Assembly (NCBI RefSeq): GCF_008312895.1
Contig: NZ_VSSP01000001.1
Location: 868,001 to 932,000 of the forward strand
Direction: 5' to 3'
Origin: Luteimonas suaedae
Lineage (GTDB): Bacteria; Pseudomonadota; Gammaproteobacteria; Xanthomonadales; Xanthomonadaceae
DNA length: 64,000 bases
The notes under the pieces were generated by a model. The model saw nothing but the letters and a program-made list of their open reading frames with translations, made no database searches and had not been told where the DNA came from. Every line of letters starts with the position of its first letter. Position 1 is the first letter of the stretch. A program made the translations under genes and the position numbers. Positions 16,541 to 23,853 of the stretch are shown here, piece by piece.

Positions 16541-17611
16541 TCAGGGCGCGCGCGCCGCGAGCCAGTCGTGGATCGCCGTCGGCACTTCCTTCTGCGCGCG
16601 GCCGGAGACGTAGATGCCGATGTGGCCGCCGCGGAACGACAGCTCCGAATAGTCCTGGCTGCCGACCAGTCCCTGCAGCGGCCGCGAGGCCGACGGCGGG
16701 ACCAGGTGATCCTGCTCGGCGAAGATGTTGAGCACCGGCATCTCGACCATGCCCAGATGCACTTCATTCTCGCCGATGACGATGCCGCCCTCGACGAAAC
16801 CGTTGCCCTGGTAGAACTGCTTGATGAACTGGCGGAACGCCTCGCCCGCCTGGTCGGGTGAATCGAAGATCCACTTCTCCATGCGCAGGAAATCCTCGAT
16901 CGCCTTGCGGTCGTCGAGGATGTCGACCAGACCGATGTACTTCTGCACGAACAGGCGCCACGGCTTCAGCGTCAGGTAGCACAGGTTCATCAGGTCCGCC
17001 GGCACGTTGCCGAGCGTGTCGACGAACAGGTCGACATCGATGTCGCGGGTCCAGTTGGACAGCATGTTGTCGTCGGTGTGGAAGTCCACCGGCGTGACCA
17101 TGGTGATGAGGTTGCGCACCTTGTCCGGGTGCAGCGCCGCATAGCACAGCGAGAACGTACCGCCCTGGCAGATGCCGAGCAGGTTGACCGCATCGATGTC
17201 GAACGTCGCGCGCAGGTGATCGACCGCGCCGCCGAGAAAGCGCTCGATATAGTCCTCGAGGGTGAGGAACCGGTCCGACCGGTCCGGATAGCCCCAGTCG
17301 ATGATGTAGACGTCCTCGCCCCGCGCCAGCAGCCCCTTGACCAGCGAGCGGTCGGCCTGCAGGTCGACCATGTATGGTCGGTTGACCAGGGCATAGGCGA
17401 TCAGCAAGGGCACCTGCGCGGTCGGCGTGCCCTCGCCGCGGAAGCGGTACAGCACCACCTTGCCGTCGCGCCAGACTTCCTCGCGTTCGGTGGCGCCGTA
17501 GTCGACGTCGTCGACCTCGCGCAGGGTCTGCAGGCCGGCGGCGAGCTTCTGCTGCATTCGCAGGGCCTCGTCGGCCATGGCCTTGGCACTGATGTCGAGC
17601 GGGCCGTGCAT
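16541..17611 (-). CDS. phaC: Class III polyhydroxyalkanoate synthase, catalytic subunit PhaC
   Basis: PhaC polymerises (R)-3-hydroxybutyryl-CoA into PHB on granule surfaces and needs PhaE in class III enzymes. The 356-residue length is that of class III PhaC (class I and II enzymes are near 560-590). The catalytic triad is visible: Cys148 in the lipase-like box GICQGG, Asp301 in FAEQDHLVPP, and His330 in FRGGHIGIYV, almost the same numbering as I recall for the Allochromatium enzyme. The start follows the phaE stop by a single base on the minus strand, so the two subunits are co-translated in matched amounts. Confidence 0.95.
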   Translation of the reverse strand: MHGPLDISAKAMADEALRMQQKLAAGLQTLREVDDVDYGATEREEVWRDGKVVLYRFRGEGTPTAQVPLLIAYALVNRPYMVDLQADRSLVKGLLARGEDVYIIDWGYPDRSDRFLTLEDYIERFLGGAVDHLRATFDIDAVNLLGICQGGTFSLCYAALHPDKVRNLITMVTPVDFHTDDNMLSNWTRDIDVDLFVDTLGNVPADLMNLCYLTLKPWRLFVQKYIGLVDILDDRKAIEDFLRMEKWIFDSPDQAGEAFRQFIKQFYQGNGFVEGGIVIGENEVHLGMVEMPVLNIFAEQDHLVPPSASRPLQGLVGSQDYSELSFRGGHIGIYVSGRAQKEVPTAIHDWLAARAP

Positions 17612-17612
17612 G

Positions 17613-18848
17613 TCAGCGCTTGCTCCTGCTGGTCTTCTTCACTGCACCGGGCGCGGAAGAAGCCTTGCCGGCGGCGACGGAAGCCGAGCGTTTGGCGCGA
17701 CCGGCGGCGCGCTTGGCTGGACTGCTCGCGTTGCTTCGCGGCGGACGCTTCGATGCCCGTGGTTCGGTTCCGGCGGTTCGCGACGGCGCTTTCCTGGCCG
17801 CGGCCGGCTTGTTCGCCGTCGCCTTCGCATTGCGCTTCACCTCCGCGGGCTGGCCGCTGCGGGCGGCGGACTTTCGCGGCTTGCCTGTCTTGGCCGTCTT
17901 TGCCGGTTTGCGCGCCGGCGCGGCTTCCGGCGATGCGCTCGAGGACGAAACCACCGCATCACGCAATCGCCGCACCTGCCGTTCCAGTTCCACGATCTTG
18001 CGGTGCGCGCCGTCGAGTTCGCTGCGCGTCGGCATGTCGAACTGCCTGCACAGCTGCTCGACCTCGCGCTGCACCGCGCCGCGCACGCGCATCTGCGCGT
18101 TCACCAGGTGCCCGTACGCCTCGCGGAATTCCGGCGACAGCGCAACCTCCGCATAGGCCTCCTCGGCCGCGTCCACCCACAGGTCGAACAGCGCGCGCGG
18201 CGATTCGATCTGCAGCCCCGGCTGCTCGCGTTCGGCGAGCCGGTGCTCGAGGATCTTGTAGGCCTGCTGCGAAGCCTTCAGCATCAGCGCGTTGTAGGCC
18301 TCGGTCCGCTGCTGCAGTTCCACCTGCGCCTGCGCCAGCCGCTGCCAGCGTTCCTGGTGCTCGCGGGCGAAACCGAACGTCGGCAGCTCGAGCAGATCGC
18401 TGCCCTGCGCGCGCCAGGCCTTCAGCAACGGCGCCGCCTGTTCCATCCAGTGCTCGAAGTCGTGCAGCCCGGGCCCGCGCATGCTCCGGAACATCTCCGG
18501 GAACGGATTGACACCGGCAGCGCCGAGCGCGCGCTTCCAGGCATCGACCACGTCCGCGGCGTTGCCGTCACGCCCGGCGAACTGCGCCGCAACCTGCTGC
18601 ATCTGCGCATACCACTGCCGCGCCTGGGCATCGAAGCGGCCGACGACGTCGTCGGCCGCACCGGGCTGTCCCTGTCCCTGCGCCATGCGTGTCCACCGAC
18701 CGATCGCGTCCTGCAGCGCCTGCGCGCCTTGCGCACCGGCACCGGGCGAAGCGCCGCGCAAGGCGTCGCCCCAGGCGTTCCAGTATTGCCGCGCCAGGCT
18801 TTCGAAATCGGCAGCCGCCGCGCCGCCTGGTGGTTCGCTGTTCGCCAT
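17613..18848 (-). CDS. phaE: Class III PHA synthase subunit PhaE with a histone-like C-terminal tail
   Basis: PhaE is the non-catalytic partner needed for full PhaC activity. Residues 1-300 are a typical PhaE: FESLARQYWNAWGDALRG at the N-terminus, the FPEMFRSMRGPGLHDFEHWM region, LLELPTFGFAREHQERWQ near 152-170 and a leucine-zipper-like helix at about 260-300. After that comes an unusual Lys/Arg/Ala/Pro tail (308-411) with repeated PARKPAK, KPRKSAAR and SPAKRAAGRAK units. It recalls the DNA-binding tails of PhaF phasins and PhaM. This tail would let the synthase contact DNA; that is inference. It is the first gene of the phaE-phaC pair. Confidence 0.92.
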   Translation of the reverse strand: MANSEPPGGAAAADFESLARQYWNAWGDALRGASPGAGAQGAQALQDAIGRWTRMAQGQGQPGAADDVVGRFDAQARQWYAQMQQVAAQFAGRDGNAADVVDAWKRALGAAGVNPFPEMFRSMRGPGLHDFEHWMEQAAPLLKAWRAQGSDLLELPTFGFAREHQERWQRLAQAQVELQQRTEAYNALMLKASQQAYKILEHRLAEREQPGLQIESPRALFDLWVDAAEEAYAEVALSPEFREAYGHLVNAQMRVRGAVQREVEQLCRQFDMPTRSELDGAHRKIVELERQVRRLRDAVVSSSSASPEAAPARKPAKTAKTGKPRKSAARSGQPAEVKRNAKATANKPAAARKAPSRTAGTEPRASKRPPRSNASSPAKRAAGRAKRSASVAAGKASSAPGAVKKTSRSKR

Positions 18849-18911
18849 GCCGCCCTCCGAAACTGTTCCCGGATGATAGCAATCAGGCGCGTCGTCGCCG
18901 TGACACGGCCG

Positions 18912-19532
18912 TCATGGCTTGGGGATGCGCACCGTCTTGCTGATCATCAGGGTGCCGGACAGGGCATAGACCAGCACCAGCGGGTGCAGTTGCCACGGCC
19001 CGATCTGCCATACGCCCAGCCACAGCTGCTCACCGATGCGGCCGGACCAGGCCAGCACCGCCAGCAGGATCACGATCGCCAGGCTGGTCGGGATCGGCGT
19101 GCCCTCGAAATACTTCACCTTGCCCGCGTCGCCGGCGAGTTGCTCGGCAGTGACGTTGTAGCGCGCCAGCCGGCTGACGCCGCAGCCGACGAAGTAGCTC
19201 AGCACCACCCAGTCCCAGCCGCCCTGCAGCCCGCAGGCATAGCCGAGCGCGGCCGGTGCCACGCCGAAGGAGATCACGTCCGCCAGAGAATCCAGTTCAC
19301 GCCCCAGGGTGGAGGCGACTTTGCGCCAGCGGGCGATGCGCCCGTCCAGTGCGTCGAACACGAACGCCAGCGGGATCAGCGCCATGCCGATCGTCAGGTC
19401 GCGAACCACCCCGTCCTGCAGGAAGCGCATCGCCGCGAACACCGCGCCGGTGCCGCAGAACGCATTGCCGAGGGTGAACCAGTCGGCGAGCCGGAATTCG
19501 CGCAACATCGAGAAGTGGCGGGGAGCCGGCAT
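18912..19532 (-). CDS. pssA: CDP-diacylglycerol-serine O-phosphatidyltransferase
   Basis: PssA makes phosphatidylserine from CDP-diacylglycerol and serine in the inner membrane, the precursor of phosphatidylethanolamine. The start is set at ATG 19532 (MPAPRHFSMLREF), giving 206 residues. The CDP-alcohol phosphatidyltransferase signature is complete: D60-x2-D63-G-x2-A-R68, eight residues, G77-x3-D81-x3-D85. Multiple hydrophobic helices surround it, and TLGNAFCGTGAVFA precedes it, as in membrane-bound (type II) PssA. It lies upstream of phaE in the same direction with a 63-base gap, but a functional link to PHB is not implied. Confidence 0.9.
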   Translation of the reverse strand: MPAPRHFSMLREFRLADWFTLGNAFCGTGAVFAAMRFLQDGVVRDLTIGMALIPLAFVFDALDGRIARWRKVASTLGRELDSLADVISFGVAPAALGYACGLQGGWDWVVLSYFVGCGVSRLARYNVTAEQLAGDAGKVKYFEGTPIPTSLAIVILLAVLAWSGRIGEQLWLGVWQIGPWQLHPLVLVYALSGTLMISKTVRIPKP

Positions 19533-19615
19533 GGGCGTGATCCGTGAGGTGTCGCCGACAGACTGCCAAAAGCGGCAGGCGGCCGCCAGCGATAATGCCC
19601 TATCACCCCACATAG

Positions 19616-19675
19616 GGTGGGCCTTGGCCCACCACAAGGATGGCGCAGCTGCTATGGCCCCCGGCAGAGCCGGGG
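19616..19675. repeat. Two adjacent GC-rich hairpins
   Basis: GGTGGGCC-TT-GGCCCACC (19616-19633) and CCCCGGC-AGA-GCCGGGG (19659-19675) are perfect palindromes between pssA and the end of the oligomer-hydrolase gene. The first resembles a dispersed palindrome of xanthomonads; the second could terminate hydrolase transcription, though no T-run follows. Confidence 0.55.
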
Positions 19676-19689
19676 TCTGCTTCGAGGCA

Positions 19690-21516
19690 TCAGGGGATCG
19701 CCAGCGCCTCCGAGGTCAGGGCCCCACTGGCGCCGCGCGGCCTGCCCTCGATGACGGCATCGGCCGGCAGCACACCCTCGCCATCGAGGTGCGCCGCCAC
19801 CCGGTCGAGCGCCGCGTACACGTACGGCAGCAGCGGCACGTAGCGCACGCCGTAGTCCGGCAACCCGAGGAACGCGTCGAAATGCTGCGCGTTCCGCACC
19901 TGCCAGAAGCGGACGTCGCGACCGGCGGACTGCGCCGCGGCCGCATAAGGCGCGCTGGTGAAGGCGAGCGGGATCAGGCCATCGTCGCGGCCGTGCACCA
20001 CCAGCACCGGCAGCCCCGCGCGCGGCAGGCCGGCGCGTACAGCGGCGACGCCCTCGCGGACACGGTCGGCGTCGGCGCCCTTGCCGTCCCAGAGCGCGCG
20101 CAGGCACTGCAGCCCCGGCAAGGTCGAATCGGGCGGCGCCATTTGCAAATCGATGATCCCGACGCCCGCGCCCGGCGGGATGCCGCTGGCATCGCTCCAC
20201 CAGGCGCCGCGCTCGGCCGCGGTGGCGGCGCGAGGCGTGAAATCGGCGTTCTGCGCGGAGAACCCGAAACCGCAGAGATGCTCGCCGACACGATAGCGGC
20301 CGTAGGCCGAGGCGTAGGTCACCGCCACCGCGCGCCACAGGTCGAACTCCACCGAAAGCGTTCCGGCGCGGATCGCCGCCTCGCTCCAGCCGCCGTCGCG
20401 CAGCCGCTGCCAGGCCGAACGCGCCTGCGCGGCGGTGTCATCGCCGTCGATCAGACCGGCTTGCTTCAGGGCGGCGCAGCGCGGCGCACGCTGTGGCTGG
20501 TGCACGGCCGTGAACGGCGACTGCGGCAGATCGTCCAGGTGCGCCAGCGCGCACGGCATCAGCAGCGCGGCCTCGGTGGTGTAGTCGTACAGGGCGCGAG
20601 CGCCGTCGCCGCCGGACAGCACGCTCGGCGCGCCGGCGACCACGGCATCGAGCCAGTCGCCGTCCAGTTCCGCCGCGCGCAGGACCGCGCCGCCGCCGTT
20701 GGAGATACCGACCGCGATGATGCGGGTGTTGTCGAAGGTGAACGGCGCCGCCTGCGGCAGCGCCTCGTCGAGCGTGCGCAGGGCGAACTCCGCCGCCTGG
20801 CGCACATGGCGGCCCCAGTCGGCCTCGGGATTGTCCCGCGAATGCGCGTGCTTGAAGGCGATGCCGGATACCGACGCCGGTGCATCCGGCGCGAATGCCG
20901 CTGCCTGTTCGCGTGGAACGACGGCACCGCTCGCGTCGTTGCCGAGCCCGGCGTCGAGGTCGAAGTAATCGCTGCCCGCACCCTTGTCGGTGTACGCCAC
21001 CGCGCAACCCTTCGGCAGTCCCCAGGCGCCCGCGACAGCGATCGCGCCGTAGATGCCGCGCGAACCGGAGGAGGCGCTCACCAGCACGCAGCGGCGTCCG
21101 GCATCGAAATCGTCCGGCAGCTGCAGCAGCACGCGGTGCGGATGGCGCGCGCCGGGCAGCATGGCCAGGGCGTGGAACTCGCGACCGGGGACGGCCGCGA
21201 CGCTGCCGTAGATTTCGCCGTAGCCGCCGCCCGGCACCAGATCGGCGATGCCGCGCCAGTTGCTCCAGATCGCACGGCGGCGCCGTTCGACCGCGGTCGG
21301 CCGCTCCGGATCGGCAAATGCCGGTGCCGCCATCGCGCGCAGGCCGTCGAGCCCGAGCCCGGCGCTGAGCAGGTCGTCGCCGTCGCGGTGGGTGCTGGCG
21401 TGCCGGTCGGTGAACATGGCGGGTTCCGATGATGCGCGTTGCTGGCCGGTGGCGCAGGCGGCCAGCAGCACGGAGGCGGCAGCCAGGAGGATGGTATTTG
21501 CGGGATTTCGGCTCAT
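19690..21516 (-). CDS. 3-hydroxybutyrate-oligomer hydrolase
   Basis: This enzyme family splits soluble 3-hydroxybutyrate oligomers, released during PHB breakdown, into monomers. The start ATG 21516 (MSRNPANTILLAAASVLLAAC) supplies a signal with a lipobox cysteine, giving about 608 residues. The nucleophile region is AVGISNGGGAVLRAAE (Ser near residue 271). Other features are ADLVPGGGYGEIYGSVAAVPG, VSASSGSRGIYGAI and a late VLVVHGRDDGLIP segment with the acid residue, then RNAQHFDAF with the likely catalytic His. The predicted lipoprotein location suggests it acts on oligomers outside the cytoplasm. It neighbours phaC/phaE and is divergent from a LuxR-type regulator. Confidence 0.85.
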   Translation of the reverse strand: MSRNPANTILLAAASVLLAACATGQQRASSEPAMFTDRHASTHRDGDDLLSAGLGLDGLRAMAAPAFADPERPTAVERRRRAIWSNWRGIADLVPGGGYGEIYGSVAAVPGREFHALAMLPGARHPHRVLLQLPDDFDAGRRCVLVSASSGSRGIYGAIAVAGAWGLPKGCAVAYTDKGAGSDYFDLDAGLGNDASGAVVPREQAAAFAPDAPASVSGIAFKHAHSRDNPEADWGRHVRQAAEFALRTLDEALPQAAPFTFDNTRIIAVGISNGGGAVLRAAELDGDWLDAVVAGAPSVLSGGDGARALYDYTTEAALLMPCALAHLDDLPQSPFTAVHQPQRAPRCAALKQAGLIDGDDTAAQARSAWQRLRDGGWSEAAIRAGTLSVEFDLWRAVAVTYASAYGRYRVGEHLCGFGFSAQNADFTPRAATAAERGAWWSDASGIPPGAGVGIIDLQMAPPDSTLPGLQCLRALWDGKGADADRVREGVAAVRAGLPRAGLPVLVVHGRDDGLIPLAFTSAPYAAAAQSAGRDVRFWQVRNAQHFDAFLGLPDYGVRYVPLLPYVYAALDRVAAHLDGEGVLPADAVIEGRPRGASGALTSEALAIP

Positions 21517-21578
21517 GCCGCCGACCTTAGCAGCGGCGGCCGGCACCGACATCGTACTTTGGTACACCGCGCACTCCC

Positions 21579-21721
21579 GTAGGAGCGCCCCATGGGCGCG
21601 ATGCCGCGGGTATCTGTCTGCAGGCGCTTCGCCCTGGAGCGTGATCGGCAAAGGCGCTCGGGGCGCGATTTTCGTCCCGCAATCCGACACCCGCGGCATC
21701 GCGCCCATGGGGCGCTCCTAC
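21579..21721. repeat. Long inverted repeat of the GTAGGAGCG family
   Basis: Perfect 33-bp arms at 21579-21611 and 21689-21721 face each other across about 77 bases. Each arm starts GTAGGAGCG and contains its own small palindrome (CGCCCCATGGGCG). The element fills most of the gap between the divergent hydrolase and regulator genes, so it must lie close to both promoters. Confidence 0.85.
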
Positions 21722-21765
21722 GTGCGTGCTCCCGCTTGCGGGGCGGGCTCTTCTACAATCGTCCG

Positions 21766-22482
21766 ATGCCCGTCCTGCTGATCGCCGACGACCACCCGCT
21801 GTTCCGTGCCGCATTGCGTGGCGCGGCGGCGGACGCCGTGGCCGACATGCAGGTGGAGGAAGCCGACACCTTCGACGGCGTCATCGCCGCGCTCGATGCA
21901 CGCAGCGACATCGACCTGGTGCTGCTCGATCTGCACATGCCCGGCAACCACGGCCTGGCCGGGCTGGCCGCGATCCGCGCGCAGTTCCCGGCGGTGGCGG
22001 TGGCGCTGGTGTCGGCCAATGAGGATCCGCAGGTGATCCGCCGCGCGCTCGACCACGGTGCTGCCGGCTACATTCCCAAGAGCGCCGGCCTGGACGAGAT
22101 GCGCCAGGCCATCCGCTGCGTGCTCGCCTGCGAGCAGTGGCTGCCGCCGGCGCTGCGCGGTCCGGTGGAGCGCGCCGACTCGCTGCCGCACGATGCCGAT
22201 CTCGCCGCGCGCCTGGCCAGCCTCACGCCGCAGCAGTTCCGCGTGCTCACCCTGGTCGCGCAGGGGCTGCTCAACAAGCAGATCGCCGACCGCCTCGACG
22301 TGCAGGAGCGTACGGTGAAGGCGCACCTGTCGACGATCTTCGAAAAGCTCGGCGTCCGCAACCGCACGCACGCGGGTGTGATCCTGCGCGAGTTGGAGAT
22401 CGGCGATCCGGCGCGGCGGGTCGAACGCGATGCGACGGATCGGGCAGACGGATCGCGAACGGGAACTTCGCCGGCTCAATGA
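21766..22482 (+). CDS. LuxR-type response regulator, CrbR/ErdR-like
   Basis: A 238-residue two-domain regulator. The receiver domain (1-115) has the acidic pocket D8-D9, phosphoacceptor D55 in LVLLDLHMPG and K105 in GYIPKSAG. The LuxR/NarL helix-turn-helix spans about 153-205 (LTPQQFRVLTLVAQGLLNKQ, then VQERTVKAHLSTIFEKLGV). ATG 21766 gives the canonical MPVLLIADDHPLFR start. The nearby hybrid kinase with a symporter-like sensor (23854-27213) is of the CrbS/MxtR type, whose known partners are regulators of this architecture that control acetyl-CoA synthetase. The assignment to that system is inference from the pair, not from promoter evidence. Confidence 0.8.
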   Translation: MPVLLIADDHPLFRAALRGAAADAVADMQVEEADTFDGVIAALDARSDIDLVLLDLHMPGNHGLAGLAAIRAQFPAVAVALVSANEDPQVIRRALDHGAAGYIPKSAGLDEMRQAIRCVLACEQWLPPALRGPVERADSLPHDADLAARLASLTPQQFRVLTLVAQGLLNKQIADRLDVQERTVKAHLSTIFEKLGVRNRTHAGVILRELEIGDPARRVERDATDRADGSRTGTSPAQ

Positions 22483-22523
22483 TAGTCTCCGGCATCGCCT
22501 CCTCCCTGATCCGGAGTCCGTCG

Positions 22524-22976
22524 ATGCCAACTGTGTTTTCCGCGCCCCGGTTCCTGCGTTCTCTTGCGCGTGCCCTCGCCCCGCTCATGCTCGTCGTGGC
22601 GCCGCTGTCCGCCGGCGCCGCCGTGCAACAGACCGGACCGATCCAGCAACTGCGCATCTACGAGATCTTCGACGACACCCGCGACGCGTTCCACGACCGC
22701 TTCCGCGACCACGCCGCGCGCATCATGAAGAAGTACGGCTTCACGATCGTCGCGATGTGGGAGTCGCGACGCGAGGACCGGCTCGAATTCGTCTACCTGC
22801 TCGAATGGCCGGACGAACGGACCATGCGCGACAGCTGGGAGCGGTTCATGGCCGACGAGGAGTGGGCGGAGATCAAGCGCGTGACCGGTCGCGAGCACGG
22901 CCGGTTCGTCGGCGGGATCGAGGAGCGCACGTTGCGACCGACTGATTATTCGCCGCTCCGGAGCTTCGCGGACTGA
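22524..22976 (+). CDS. NIPSNAP-family secreted protein
   Basis: A 150-residue protein with a probable signal peptide (LAPLMLVVAPLSAGA) and a ferredoxin-like NIPSNAP domain: QQLRIYEIFDDTRDAFHDRF, ARIMKKYGFTIVAMWESR, then EFVYLLEWPDERTMRDSWERF in two pieces and FMADEEWAEIK. The start ATG 22524 has GGAG eight bases upstream. The upstream in-frame ATG 22479, overlapping the regulator's stop, would add a non-signal leader. NIPSNAP domains have no established enzymatic role. It follows the regulator in the same direction and may share its transcript. Confidence 0.8.
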   Translation: MPTVFSAPRFLRSLARALAPLMLVVAPLSAGAAVQQTGPIQQLRIYEIFDDTRDAFHDRFRDHAARIMKKYGFTIVAMWESRREDRLEFVYLLEWPDERTMRDSWERFMADEEWAEIKRVTGREHGRFVGGIEERTLRPTDYSPLRSFAD

Positions 22977-23042
22977 GCACGCCGCACCTGATCCGCGGAT
23001 TCATGGGGCGCTGCGCGTGATCGGCGCCGCTGGGTTGCCTTC

Positions 23043-23184
23043 GTAGGAGCGCGCCATGCGCGCGATGCCGCGGGTGCCGGCAGGATCCGGCGGATGCCGC
23101 GATTCTGGACCGGCAGGCGCGCCGGTCACCGGAATTTGCGGGCGGTGAAATGCCCGCGGCATCGCGCGCATGGCGCGCTCCTAC
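23043..23184. repeat. Long inverted repeat of the GTAGGAGCG family (second copy)
   Basis: Perfect 32-bp arms at 23043-23074 and 23153-23184. They share the GTAGGAGCG start and CGATGCCGCGGG end with the copy at 21579, but the inner palindrome is CGCGCCATGCGCG instead of CGCCCCATGGGCG, so paired bases changed together. It lies between convergent genes. Confidence 0.85.
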
Positions 23185-23237
23185 GGACATGACCATTCCG
23201 TGCGCGGGTTGCGTGATGCGCCGACGCGCCTTTCGGC

Positions 23238-23726
23238 TCAGAGGCGCGAATACGTCCACGACAGCATGCTGCCGTCGCGATAGGGCATGACGCCGTGGAA
23301 GGCGCGCGGGTCGGCATCGAACACCAGCGGCAGGAAATGACGGTCGCCATCCCATAGCGGCAGTTCCAGAATGCGGTCGACCGGCACCCATTCCAGCGTC
23401 CCCTCCGGGTTGCTGGCGAGCGGCGTGCCGCTGAAATGCGTCACCAGGAACAGGAAGCCGAACCAGTCCTCGCCCGCCTTGCCGAACCCGGGCCAGCTGA
23501 TGGTGCCGCGCAGCTGCAGCTCCTCGCACTCGATGGCGGCCTCTTCGCGGATTTCGCGGCGCATGCCCGTCACCACGTCCTCGTCCGGATCCAGCTTGCC
23601 GCCCAGGCCGTTGTACTTGCCGAGATGATGGTCGTCGTCGCGAGCGTTGCGGTGGATCAGCAGCACCTCGCGGCGATCGGGCGACAGCACGTAGCCGAGG
23701 GTGGCGACGATCGGGGTGTAAGGCAT
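23238..23726 (-). CDS. NUDIX hydrolase (MutT-like)
   Basis: A 162-residue Nudix protein, start ATG 23726 (MPYTPIVATLGYVLS). The Nudix box runs from G43 (GKLDPDE) to R57-E-I-R-E-E62 and then A-A-I, so the usual Gly near the end is Ala64. The N-terminal strand VLLIHRNARDDDHHLGKYNG and the TLEWVPVDRILELPLWDGDR segment resemble 8-oxo-dGTP diphosphatases of gammaproteobacteria, which clean oxidised nucleotides. Another nucleoside-diphosphate substrate is equally possible. It ends 128 bases before the end of the hybrid kinase gene on the same strand. Confidence 0.85.
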   Translation of the reverse strand: MPYTPIVATLGYVLSPDRREVLLIHRNARDDDHHLGKYNGLGGKLDPDEDVVTGMRREIREEAAIECEELQLRGTISWPGFGKAGEDWFGFLFLVTHFSGTPLASNPEGTLEWVPVDRILELPLWDGDRHFLPLVFDADPRAFHGVMPYRDGSMLSWTYSRL

Positions 23727-23853
23727 TGGGCGATGGGCGGTGCGGAGAAAGCGCGATTGTAGAGGAGAGGCGCTCGGAGAAACGAGTGAAGAGAAACGAG
23801 GAACCAGTAAAAGCGGCACCACTCGTTCCTCGCTTCTAAGTTTCTGCTCCACC

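Noticed and set aside
19309-21432. 707-codon plus-strand frame opposite the oligomer hydrolase
   Set aside because: The minus-strand hydrolase has signal, nucleophile elbow and family motifs; the other frame is compositional.
21579-21721. Insertion sequence or MITE with transposase
   Set aside because: No transposase frame between or near the arms and no target-site duplication seen; treated as a REP-like dispersed repeat.
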